A stretch of DNA of 64,000 nucleotides from Cantharellus purpuraceus (lineage: Eukaryota > Basidiomycota > Agaricomycetes > Cantharellales > Hydnaceae): positions 248,001 to 312,000 of the forward strand of contig JALBUN010000048.1 in the NCBI GenBank assembly GCA_025174535.1. Direction: 5' to 3'. The translations under genes were made by a program, and so were the position numbers. The notes under the pieces were generated by a model, which worked only from the letters and a program-made list of their open reading frames with translations, was not told the origin of the DNA and searched no databases. Shown piece after piece: positions 27,097 through 39,718 of this stretch. How positions within the stretch are numbered: position 1 is the first letter of the stretch; each line of letters begins with the position of its first letter.

Positions 27097-29881
27097 TCAC
27101 AGATCCTCTTCGACAGGCCGAAAGCTCCATATCTCTAGCACGGTCCTCCCAGATCGGAGGCAGCATATGACCGCCTGGTCACCACGGAACGCCACCTTCC
27201 ACAAGCCCTCGCAAGGCTCCGTCAAGTCACGTACGAACCGCATCTCTCTTGCCCAGCTAGTAGGGCTCGTCCTGCTGTTGCCACCACGGGTCTGTACCGC
27301 GAGACCGCCCTCGGACCCAGAGTCCGACCCGTCGGTAAACTCCCACAACTGCACCCGACCATCGTTGCCGCCAGAAACAACCCGCCGTCGCCCTGGTCGA
27401 TCGTCGAATTGCAAGCCAGTGACACTCGAGCTGTGTGCAGGGACGCGCGCTAATATGTGATACCCGGAGACATCCCGTCCCTCGACGTCATGCAAGTCTG
27501 TGTTATCGACTGCGGCCATGGAAGGTGACAAGGGAGGGGATGCGGGTCCTTTGGATTCCAGGGGTGCCGCCGCTACGGAGACCCTGCGACTTGTCGTTGT
27601 GCGGACGTGCGAACTGGCTGGTGCAATACTGAAAATGATGATTCTGCCATCGGCACTGCCGGTGACGACCGTGTTCGTCAGGCTTGAGAGCTGCAATTGA
27701 CAGACGAGCGTCGTGTGACCCTGAAGGAGTGCCAAGCATGTACTACAACGATTCTGATAAGAGGCCGCATCCACGGTGACATCAACATGGGACTTACCCA
27801 GTGCTAGCCGACCAGACCCGAACTGTGGTGTCCAGCCCGCCTGATACGATCCTTTCACCATCGAATGCAACGGTATATACTTGGTGATAGTGGCCATTGA
27901 ACACGCGGAGACATTCGCCGGTGTCAACATTCCAGAGCTGAGTAAACTAAAATGAACTTTCGCAGTCGAATGGTAGATAAAGCATAGAGGCGCTGACGCG
28001 GACGCTACAGTCATAACTGCCACTGACGACCTGGTCTCCAAATACGTCCAGGCATCGCACACTGTCGGTGTGGCCTTCCAGAGTCCTCAAGAGGGTCTAG
28101 AGCAGTTAATAAGATCGATCAATATATAGCCAGTAGACATGGAAGAGCGACATTACCCCTTTCTGGATGTCCCATACACGCAATGTGTGGTCACGCCCAC
28201 CAGAGACAGCAACAGGGCGTCCGTGGAATATCTTTATACACCGAACCGTCGACCTGTGTCCACGTAATACGTATAGGCAGTATCTATGCGAATAAGAACA
28301 TGAATACAGGATTCATCCTTCGGAGACCAAAACAATGTGAATGAGTAAATGATACGTACCCAGACTTGACGTCCCAGACCCTCAACTGCTTATCGCACCC
28401 ACCACTGACTACGAGTGCATTCGCTTGACCCCAGCCACGCGATGCATTGCAGGGGTCCGACTGCTGGGAGCTGGGATCATCATTCTCAGTGAATACACCG
28501 TCCGAGTCACCAGGACGCGGTCGTAAACTATCAAACACGCTCTGAAAAGGCATATCGCCTGAAGAGGCAGAGGAAGTAGAAGACCCTGATAAGGATGCTG
28601 CGGGAGAGGTTGTACCAAGCCCAATGCCTACGCGAAGCGATTGTGGGATCATGGATCCCCAAGATTCCTCCTCTTGGGGCTCCCAAGACGAATCAGACTC
28701 CTCAGTTGTTACGCTTGTCTGCTCGGCTTTAGGACAACTCAAGCCACCACCCTTTGAGACGAGCCATAGCGACCATACGCCAGCTTCGTGACCAATTAAT
28801 GTGCGTGCGAGAACTCCTGTGGATGCTGAGAATACATGAACACGAGAATTGGCTAGACCGACAACGATCCATTGGCCATCCATCGCCAGCGAAGTTACAA
28901 CACCTGCATCTTGAGAGCGGTGCGAGCGCAACAGCCGACCAGAACGGCGCCAATTAGATTCTGTCATGCAAAGTATGACTCAGACGAAGACAGGATCAAG
29001 GAAAATAGTAACCTGTCAAATAGGTTGTCTTGAAGTATTTGCGGAAAGAAAAGGGCTGCTGTGCTTGGGAAAGTTGACTCGCGGACCGAGAGCCTTTCCT
29101 CACGCTATGCTCTGGGTTACCGGATACGAATCGCTCAGAAGGTGTAACAAGTAGCCTCATAGTAGTACGCACTCTTTGATGGAGTATCTTCCCGCGGAGA
29201 TGCTGCCCAAAGATTTCTTACACTAGCCAACGGGCCTAGTGTGTCAGACAATCCTCGATGAGAGGGCGCATTACCGTGTGTTGACATCTGCTTATCCACT
29301 TGCTCCACCTCGAAACCTCGCCTGGCACACAGCATCTTCCACGGTGCATCGTCATTAACAAGGACTCTCCATGTACGACTGACACTGCTTGCTCGCGCAA
29401 GTGTCTTAACGTCATCTACAAAGCTAAGGATATGAAGAGCAATTTCTGGTGGAAGGTCAGCCAGAAAGTCACGCTTGAGGCGTGGTGGGAGGACAGATGC
29501 GAGGTGTGTAAGCTGTGTAGGTGTGAGGTGCGGGAGTGCGGACATGAGCAAGAAATCGAGGGCTGAGCTAGGGAGATTGTGCAGGTGGGTAGGGGCCAAC
29601 GATGACCATGCTATTGCCTCTGCGGTAAGGTCGTGAGATGTCGGAGCAGATCCTGTGACGATGGTTGTTGCACTGCTACCAGACGAAGATGTCGTGGGCT
29701 CAGACATTACTGGTTGTGGCGAAGGTGCAGGCGTCGGAGGAGAGAAGATATTCAGGTAGGCGGGAACCATGGGGTTTTGAGGCTTGACCCGAACACCCTC
29801 CAACGAAAGCACATTCTCATTCTTGGGTAAGGGGTCATCGGCTGTGCTTCGGGTCCGCAGGGTGTCCTTGCCAGGACTCAT
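27097..29881 (-). CDS. F-box WD40-repeat protein, Cdc4/Pop1-like SCF substrate receptor
   Basis: Substrate adaptor of an SCF ubiquitin ligase. From the Met at 29881: a disordered N-terminus, then an F-box (LKRDFLADLPPEIALHILSF, VSRTWRVLVNDDAPWKMLC). After introns comes a FRKYFKTTYLTESNWRRSG linker, typical between the F-box and propeller of Cdc4 relatives. WD40 blades follow (VTSLAMDGQWIVVGLANSRV, LARTLIGHEAGVWSLWLVSK, VVSGGCDKQLRVWDVKSG, TLVCQLQLSSLTNTVVTGSA, RVVSGGNDGRVQLWEF). The end, TEPCEGLWKVAFRGDQAVI then SGRTVLEIWSF, matches the C-terminus typical of Cdc4/Pop1. Ser/Pro-rich inserts separate some blades. Substrates would be phosphorylated proteins such as cell-cycle inhibitors, by family knowledge. 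One splice between F-box and propeller (about 29150-29200) was not resolved. The gene converges on the AT-hook gene 213 bp away. Confidence 0.82.
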
Positions 29882-30315
29882 AGCCCGACCTTTGCCTGCT
29901 ATACCTGCAGGGATATAGGAGAATATGGCACACGCTCAAGTCCTAGGAGCGTGAGCTGACTCATAACGAAGGGGCACATAGCAGTCCATCCTACGCCATC
30001 GAACCACACATCAATCGGCCGTGTGAATCATCATTCCCTACCGGAAAGGATTCTTGTAATACTCTGCATCTACATCTCAGAGCTCGACCTGTTGTCCATT
30101 TCCTTATCCTTTTCTTCACTATGCTTGTTCAGCGGTGACGATTTGAAACCACGACTATCGACAGATGGACAATGTGATCAAGGAGTGGCAAGATTATATT
30201 CCGAGGAATGGGAATTCGCACAAGTCGCCATAGAAGCCTTCCCGGCCGCTCACGAGGCCTTTAAATGCTGACGCGGCTTACATGCCGAATAAACATAATT
30301 TCGGCGAAAGCACCA
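29882..30315. other. divergent promoter region
   Basis: About 510 bp separate the start of the minus-strand F-box WD40 gene and the plus-strand AKR7 gene. It contains the AKR7 TATA box at 30316. No other feature seen. Confidence 0.5.
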
Positions 30316-30323
30316 TATAAAAG
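30316..30323 (+). promoter_or_regulatory. TATA box of AKR7 gene
   Basis: TATAAAAG lies 79 bp upstream of the ATG at 30395, a good consensus and spacing. Confidence 0.6.
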
Positions 30324-30394
30324 AACTTAGAGGGCTCGAAGGTGACTCAGGGTAGGTATATCCTTCGACGCGCAAAACTGCGACCATAGCACAG

Positions 30395-32113
<1,719 letters not shown>

Positions 32114-32610
32114 AGCTCGTGGTTCCAACCTTCAGGTCCTTGTAACAATATATCACATTTATTTCCCAGAATCCCTTTGCAGTGCAGCGTGCAAGGGGCA
32201 ACAGGTTATGAAGAACCCAATTAAAAATGGAAGTTTTGTAGCTCGTTTGTGATATAAACGTCCTGCATATTTAGTGCCCGGAGCATTGCCACATGCAGCA
32301 AGATAGCCCAAGGTAAAATCATTCATGCAAGCTTGGTGTTCCCGCTCACGATGCCACCGCCAACGCAGTGTCCCTCTCTTGGATTTCCTTATTTTATAAA
32401 AAGCTGCAAATATATGCACTCTTCTAAGGTTTTTTGGAACGTGGGAACGAGCGGCACAGACAATCCTATCGCAAACCGGGTGGCTAAGATTGCTTGTCTA
32501 GGTTATATCTAATTGATAAATAGCAATGGATGGTAACCCAGCACGGATATCATATGCAACTGCGAGGTGTTCAATCTTTAATGCCACAAGCCCGCACGAA
32601 TCTCGACTGT
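32114..32610. other. convergent 3' region
   Basis: About 500 bp between the 3' ends of the AKR7 and thioesterase genes. Only short frames. Confidence 0.5.
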
Positions 32611-33837
32611 CTACAATTTGCCGTTGGCCTGCGCTGCTTTGCGCTGATTCACAGAACTCGAAACGGTCAGTGCCGTCTGATGGGCAATACCCAGACAGAC
32701 CTGGCTCTCTCTCCAACCGTCAACTTCTACACCTTCTCCTATGGCCGAGGGGGCGGTCCAAATCTCAATGGAAACGTCGTGTTGCCCATCATGCAGGAGT
32801 TTTCCGCACGAGTAAAGACCCACTGTACGCTTGGAATACCTTGGGTCATCAGGAATTTTGTATTTGTACTCCAGAGATAGAACCAAGGTTGGATGCCAGC
32901 TGAAAAGTTAGACCAATCAATTTGTGGCATCATAACCAGAAGACGAGGACTAAGTGAACCTTACCTGGATGGAGGTCTCTGATCCCGTGGAAGCAGCTCA
33001 GGGATGGTTTTAAACATGTCTCCTAGGAATGGCAACATAGAGACAGTGATGTGTTCTGTGGGATCCAAGAGTTCCAACCATGCTCCCCATTCAAGTCCAC
33101 CGCCACCGACAGCAGGACGCTCTCCACGCCCTAACGCTCGGTTGCGTTCTCTAATAGCTTTGTCCTCCGCCCACCTGACATTGGACTTGAATGTGACCTT
33201 TGAGAACATGGGGGTGACCTGTGCAATGGATGGGTGCATATGAAGGGGGACACGTCGCGCATACGGTGAAGAAGGTAATAAAGTCATGCGAAAAGTATCT
33301 TGCATAGATGGTGCTTTGAATATGATTTGAGCCAAAATCTTCACTTCATTCTAAAACAAAAGGTTATAGCAGTTGAATGAGCTAGTCACAGATATCTAAG
33401 CAACTCCGGTATTGGTACCTTTTGGATTAATTCCGCTGAAAGATTTGTATAAGACCCGCCTGTGCGGATGGTGCGTATGTAGACTTCGCAGTAACCCAAA
33501 GAAGTGACGCGCAGAAAATGACCAGTAACATGTAAGACTTCCGTGTGTTTCTGTCCTGCTTGCGAGGATACGCATGCGCTTACGACAAGACCAAGTGCAT
33601 ATCCTAGGATTGATTTTAACGCATCAGCCCTATGGGGACACCCGGATGTTGGTTCATCTCACCTCCTTGAGGAACACTGAGATAGTCACGTCAAGGCCTG
33701 AAAATTTACTACTGCTGCTCATGAGATATGACCCACGCGATTACAGTCCACAGTTTGTCGACTTCTCCGGAATAAACGCGCACATCACTTCGTTCCTCTA
33801 GGAAAGAACTGACAAGAGCCTGTGTCAAAGGAGCCAT
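32611..33837 (-). CDS. acyl-CoA thioesterase-like (double hot-dog) protein
   Basis: Matches the fungal thioesterase-like family that hydrolyses acyl-CoA thioesters. Exon 1 from the Met at 33837 reads MAPLTQALVSSFLEERS...GEVDKLWTVIA. Small exons then give VPQGGYALGLVVSACVSSQ, the hallmark glycine-rich helix start, then EVLHVTGHFLRVTSLGYCEV, RTIRTGGSYTNLSAELIQK and EVKILAQIIF (first hot-dog). The second half has RWAEDKAIRERNRALG, EWGAWLELLDPTEHI, LSLEYKYKIPDDPRYSKRTVG, SIEIWTAPSAIGEG and SQVCLGIAHQTALTV (second hot-dog), ending ANGKL. Donor and acceptor at about 33757/33676 and 33665/33607 were chosen because they restore W-T-V-I-A|V-P-Q-G|G-Y. Intact after splicing. Substrate chain length is unknown. 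Confidence 0.78.
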
Positions 33838-34044
33838 TTATTGTCAATATGGCGTAGCAGACTTCAGTAGCTATCAGGGCTAGTAGAACATCGGACATCA
33901 TCCCATCCCGAGCCGGTCAGTATACTGCGTCACGAACGTCACCCGTCACGCTTACGTAAAAAACAAACAAAGTACAATTCGTGGGTGCAATCAGTGATGT
34001 ATATGTCATGTGAATTACAGTAACACTATCACCTAATTCCTCGT

Positions 34045-34760
34045 ATGTACGACGCTCCCTCTTCACATGCAACCATTTTCTACATCAAGTTTGGTTGTAG
34101 GTGGGCGGAAGACAAAACTATTGAGGAACGCAACCGAACGTTAGGGCTGTTGACTGGACGGCAATCCGTCCTTGACGTTTCTGGAACGATGTGCATCATG
34201 TCAAAGGGACAAGGAAGTAACTGCGGTTTGGCTGAGACAATGGGACAAAAGAGTCTAAAGGGATTTGGTTTTCTCAAAGGACTACTGCAAGTCATCTTGA
34301 GTATGAGTCTATAGCTTCCGTCTATGAACGAGATTCGTGGAGAGCGTTCTGCAGCGGCCTTGAAGGGGGTGTCCGGTTCGAGTTCGTGGACCTCGCAGAA
34401 TATATCAATGTCGCTGTGTTGTCCCTATTTATAAGACTATCCCTGCAATACTTCCAAAGGATCAGAGAGCTCTTCTAGGTGAAGCACAATTCATTCTCTC
34501 CCTGCCCCATGCCGCCCCATGCTGCCACATGTTAACTCTAGCAGCTGACACTCAAATCTGGCTCTATACTCGCGCGGAAAATTCGTGTACGATGAACAAC
34601 ACGACGCTTCCATTGAAATTTGGACCGCTCCTTCAGTCATAGAGGGGTTGACGGTGGGAGAGAGCCAGGTCTATCCAAGTATTGCGCATCGGACATCACT
34701 GACCGTCCCGAGTTCAGTGAATAAGCACAGCAGTTGGCGAATATGTTCATCTCATCTCCA
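34045..34760 (+). pseudogene. decayed thioesterase paralogue in opposite orientation
   Basis: Two pieces of the thioesterase second hot-dog are recognisable on the plus strand. FYIKFGCRWAEDKTIEERNR at about 34078-34140 parallels VTFKSNVRWAEDKAIRERNR of the intact gene. LYSRGKFVYDEQHDASIEI and IAHRTSLTVPSSVNK at about 34564-34730 parallel LYSCGKLLHDGQHDVSIEI and IAHQTALTVSSSVNQ. Intervening sequence has stops, and no N-terminal half was found. It is a truncated divergent duplicate about 0.2 kb from the start of the intact gene. Confidence 0.65.
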
Positions 34761-35870
34761 TCGAGACAACGCAGGCCAAGAAAATGAAGATTCACGCGGG
34801 TCTCGTCGCTATTAGGGAATGAATAGATCCTCAGCACCGCGTGATACCTTGTGTCATTCGTGAAAAGGCACGATTTTCCAGATGGAAATCATGATTCCGT
34901 TCTCACGAGATCACACGTACCGGTGTATAGTCTTGCGCCCAATAGAGTAGTCAGCAGTCTCCTCCACGCCGGGCCTACGCGAGCACGTTATGAGATCGAT
35001 CAAGTCTCCTTGGAAAATTGCCGTCAAAGCCGGATGGTCTGGGTTACGGTGCTGATGGCTTGCCGCTTCCCAGTCTGAAATTGTAGAATATGAAAATATG
35101 TTCACCCGTCGCTAGCAGTACACAGAAGCGTCAGCTGTCAGACCACGATCGATTGGAGCCTGAATCGATTAGAGCCCCAATACTATTCAAGGGCAGAGAA
35201 ATCCCCATGCTTGACATTCTAATTTCACCTCCTGCCTAACCCCGTCATTGCATAACTTAGAAATTCACAGTGGGTCTATCTATACTTGTTCGAAAAAAAG
35301 ATCTCCTCGATAGACAAAATCCCGTGGAGTGAGGTTTAGAAATTGACGGTTATAGCAGGAACCAGGCCCATCACACATACTAAAGAGCACTAGCCGTTCC
35401 AGAGTTCTGTCAATGAGGAGCGCAACGCAGCACAGGCCTGCAGCAAATTATAGAAAACAAGTGTCACGAGGGTTCGTGTGTGAATCATTATTGGAGACCA
35501 AACAGACCCGCGGTGGCGATATCAGCGCCACTCGCAACAAGGCGCGATTTTCCAGATAAATACTTTACGAGATGACGGACGGATAGACAAAGCGAAGCAA
35601 AAGCATAGATATTGCTTCGCCATGTATACCCTTGCAGCCAACGGATAGTCTCCCCCACGCCGGAGCTAGCCATCCAACTACACTCCATATCACCGCAAGC
35701 AAGGCGAGACATCATCGCACCTCGCGCCCACGTTATGACGAGATCCCTTGGAAATCAAAACACCACCACATAGCAGCCAGCCAGCATTCGCCGGCGAACC
35801 ACCCCGCGGCCACCCCCCCTTTTTTTTTTGTCGCTGACAAAATCAACGTGAATAACAACCGTCCATGGCG
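34761..35870. other. gene-free region with a diverged direct repeat
   Basis: Segments 34863-35020 and 35538-35755 share scattered blocks (CGATTTTCCAGAT, AGTCTCC(T/C)CCACGCCGG, CACGTTATGA, CCTTGGAAA) in the same order, so they look like an old duplication. No coding frame is convincing in either. Confidence 0.4.
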
Positions 35871-36016
35871 GAACCCGTCCCGTCTCGCCGTCTTCTCACC
35901 GAGGGCGGTCGAGCCAGAGCGCAGATTTAGCCAGAACAACCCCGAACCCGTCCCGTTCGCCCGTCTTCTCACCGAGGGCGGTCGAGTCGGAGCGCATATT
36001 TAGCCAAGACAACCCC
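35871..36016 (+). repeat. 73-bp tandem duplication
   Basis: Two adjacent units, 35871-35943 and 35944-36016, each containing GAACCCGTCCCGT, CCGTCTTCTCACCGAGGGCG, GTCGAG and ATTTAGCCA. They are about 90 percent alike by eye. A fainter third version (CTTCTCACCAACGACGGTCG) sits near 37713. Confidence 0.8.
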
Positions 36017-38973
36017 CCCCCCAGCCGGCACACACACCACACACACGCCATTCTCTCGAGATTAGATTGCGCAGTCTTGTTTGTGCCAAACGAATGCACT
36101 GGCGGACGCGTTTATCCGGGTGGCGATATCACCAACCGTACCGTAAAAACTCATCCAACATAGCCATCAGATCAGACTGAGCGCCGAGCATGTCCCCCTC
36201 TCCAAAGCTGACAACGAATAGCGCAAAAAGACCTCATCCAAAGCCAAAGCCAGACTCGGGCCGGCGACGCCCCACCCCTAAGCGTGTCACCAAAAGCTTG
36301 CCCAGCACCCATTGGTGGGCTACATGAAACAACACACATCCCCCCCTTCCTGTCACGGGGACCGGCACTGTGCCCCCGGATATCAAAAATGATATTTGAG
36401 GTAAACCTTGGCGAGACCTTCGAATTCTTCCGAGATGGTGCTGTCGAGATGGTGCTGATCATCCTCGTGAAGGGCCCATGTGTCACGGAGGGGCTGACAG
36501 CCATGACAAGCACACCACTAGTGGGTCCCAAGGATAGGGGAGGGGATAAAGGAGGGAGTTATAGCCACAATGGGACGTCATCGATATGCATGAGAGTTAT
36601 GCAGATAGCGGTGTTGGGATGCAAAAGACCCTTCCCATACCCATACCCCCAAGCCGCCAAGCAACAATTCCCGGGGGTGGGACTTGACCGAAGCAACGGG
36701 TTCACACCTAATACCCCCATACACGTACGTTTCAAAATCGGGCGACAGCATACCCTCCAATTGTACCGAGAAGCAAGCCCTACTAACGCCGATCCCAATC
36801 CCATTCCGGAATGGGCGCACGCAGAGGGGAGGGGGAGACCCGCTGGTACACATTCGTTATCGCCCCATATATATATCGCCCAAACCATCACCTGATGTCC
36901 TTGACCTGCGCCGATAGATAGCTCGTGACGTTTGATAGGCTGGTAGATAGCAATGTGTGAAGACCACGACCCACGGCACCGAACATATGCCAAAAGGTCT
37001 ATAATCAGTGATGAACCAGGCCGTTCCGCTCCATCGGATACACTTTAATCGACAACACACCTACCAGTCCCCCGGGCCTCGTATGTGAAAACGACACAAA
37101 TGAGCAGCGCGGGGGGTAACCTTGCGCGGGCAGCCCCCTTGCGCGTGTAGCCAAAACGGTTTTTAAAATGCAAATGTCTACACCGGCAAGGGTCTCATCC
37201 CCGCCTTCCGTCCCATCATGACAGACAAGACGCTCGGAAAGACCATCAGAGATGCCACTATAGACACGGATTCGAATTCTTCCGAGGTACCCCTGATCCT
37301 CACTCGTACCGTCATACTGGATACCGGGTGGTACAGCGTGGCGTGGTGGGTAGCGAGGAACTCGTATTGACAGCCAGCGGTAGCATTACCACTCTCGACG
37401 TGAAGGGGGGATGGAGGGCGCTAGATTACATAGAAGCATGTTGCTGGTATGTGTGGTGCTGTCGTGCCGAGGGCGACGTATGGGGACAGTAGAGTGCGTG
37501 AACGAACCCGTCACATGCAATGGGGTAAATATTGCTGCGTTCATGGAGCAGCCAACCAAAGGTCACCGTGGACACTTTTAGCGGGATGCCACTGAAGAAG
37601 TGGAGGTATATATGTGTGTGCAGAGGCTGAGTGAGACCATGCTGAAAACATGCTGTGTATAACAGCAACCGCAGCGCAACGGTGTCCCCGGCCCTACTTA
37701 TTTCCCTATTCCCTTCTCACCAACGACGGTCGAGCCACCAGTAACGGGAGTTTTTAGACCGGAGCACCCTCGGCTGCACTCTTGAAGATGTTTCACCCCG
37801 GCCATGGGGTGGCATACGCGGTCTGTTGTATTTGTATCTGTCCGTCGTCGGTGATACGTGATTGAAAGCATTCTCCAACGTTGAGCGCGAGCCATTAAAA
37901 TGACTTGTCATGGTGGGGGGGTCAACTCGACAGACAAGCTCGTCCGTGTGAAAAACGTATGGGACCGAGACTCCCATATGCATGCACAGGCAACAACATG
38001 CAGCCCGGTCATCACAGATTGGTGCCTCATATGACATCCCATCCTGGTAATAGATCAAAACACGATGTCCCAAAAAGCCCATCAGATATCAGTAGGTATG
38101 TTCTAGTGTACCAAGGCAACCCTTGGCGAGCGTTCCTTCGAATTCTCCCGAGCGTGCTGGGGATGGCATGGGAGGATGTTTTGCGGCGAATAGAAGTGGT
38201 GGTGACGGCAGACGTGAACTTGGCGCTGAGGGAGGGGAAGGGGGGATGTTTCTGGTTATACACGGGGTCTGTGCGGACGTGGGCACGACTGCAGATACCT
38301 CAGCTGAGAGACTGTATTCGAATTGTTTCTATCTTGGCCGTCAAAGGGCACACGACACGCATGGGCTTCCAAAGATGAGAGTTCGCATGATAAAGTGGAG
38401 ACCATATCTATCCACAACAGAAGTGATGCCCCGATCACGGATCCAAATGGCGTGAGGAAGGGCCTTCTCTTCGAACTTGATCGATGACCCAGATAGCCAT
38501 CCCGCCGAGATTGACGCGAAAGCCTGACAAGGAAAATCATGAGCTTTGCCAGGTCGTGTACTGCTGCAGGGAATCGAGAGCGGAAGCATCCCACAGCTGA
38601 TGCAAGGGGAGGATACAAAAGTGACGCTCCGATCAGGGGTCCGAATAACATGTTGGGAGCCTTCTATTCCGTTTTGATAAGGGAAACGACGAGCTTCGCC
38701 GGATTGACTCGTGTTATATGGGATCGAAGAGCATGTTCTGATCATCGATGAGGAAGATGACCAAAGTCATGGGGGGGAGCATATGACTCTTGGCATATTA
38801 GTGCAGTCATGTTATTGCACGCGTCCAAGCAGCGTACGGCTCTTGGCGTATTACTTGAAGCAACGATGGAGCAATGTGCACCACGACTTTGCACGCGTGC
38901 AAGCAAGCAAGCTGCCAAGACAGGCATTCTCTTGACGTGGGACTGCGACCAAGTCGTGTTGTATAGGGGTGAT
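36017..38973. other. 3-kb region without supported genes
   Basis: Several open frames of 120-200 codons exist on both strands (36284-36895 plus, 36559-36993 minus, 38256-38651 minus). They overlap one another, lack recognisable motifs and look like chance frames in GC-rich DNA. The motif CCTTGGCGAG...TTCGAATTCT(T/C)CCGAG recurs near 36409, and in part near 37271 and 38126. Segments near 38424-38485 and 38618-38680 also resemble each other. Probably old repeat-derived DNA. Confidence 0.4.
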
Positions 38974-39357
38974 GAGACGGTCAGGCCAATCAGAAACTTG
39001 GCATCGCCAATAGAGAAACGTCGAATCCACAAGCACGGGCGTGAGTACCACGCCGCAATGGTGTTTGTTTCTGTAAAGGCGATCTACGAGATCAAGAGAT
39101 ATGGTCTCTCTGTGATATCTGGCCTCCGATGCGGTCCGACACCTGCAGAGGCGCAAAGTGACGAGCTAATGAGACGGTCAGGCCAATCAGAAACTTGGCA
39201 TCGCCAATAGAGAAACGTCGAATGCACGAGCACGGGCGTGAGTACGGAGCAAAGGTGTTTGTTGCTGCACGAGATCAGGAGAGATGGAGGCTCTCTGTGA
39301 TATCTGGCCTCCGATGCTGTCCGAGACGAGCAGAGGCGCAAAGCGACGAGCCAGTGA
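38974..39357 (+). repeat. 197-bp tandem duplication
   Basis: GAGACGGTCAGGCCAATCAG starts at 38974 and again at 39171, a period of 197 bp. The two units share GAAACTTGGCATCGCCAATA, GAGAAACGTCGAAT and CTCTCTGTGATATCTGGCCT. The second unit is about 10 bp shorter. No coding role seen. Confidence 0.85.
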
Positions 39358-39718
39358 GAGCGAATGCCGAGTGGATATATCCGGGTCATTGCGGATGGCG
39401 GTTCTCCTCGGCGAGCTTGGCTGCGTACGTCTGGATGCGTATATGCGCAGACATTTCGCGGGTGGGCGCCCAAGTGGTCTGCGCCTGGGTGAGGAGGAGT
39501 TACCTATGGAATGGAGTGGGGAGGAACTGGACTAACTGCCGATGCGGGGTGGGAGGTGGGAGCGGGTGTGAAGCAAGGCACGGCCAGTGAAGGGTGACCA
39601 TAAAGAGCAGAAGGAATTCGCACCTGGTCGTGTTTGGAGGCGTATGTAGGTGCGCCCCGGGCTGAAGCCGAGTCGGCGTCTCCGCAGCGGTCTCCCTCTC
39701 CGCTCCCTCTCCCTCGAC
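39358..39718. other. promoter region of the MADS-box gene
   Basis: About 360 bp, GC-rich, with a pyrimidine-rich stretch (about 39689-39715) just before the ATG. No TATA box is evident. Confidence 0.4.

Noticed and set aside
36676..36712. Possible minus-strand tRNA T-loop near GTCAAGTCCCACC
   Set aside because: Lacks the GGTTC core and a matching acceptor stem.
36284..36993. Overlapping 203-codon plus and 144-codon minus frames
   Set aside because: They overlap each other in GC-rich repeat-like DNA and neither shows domain or splicing evidence.
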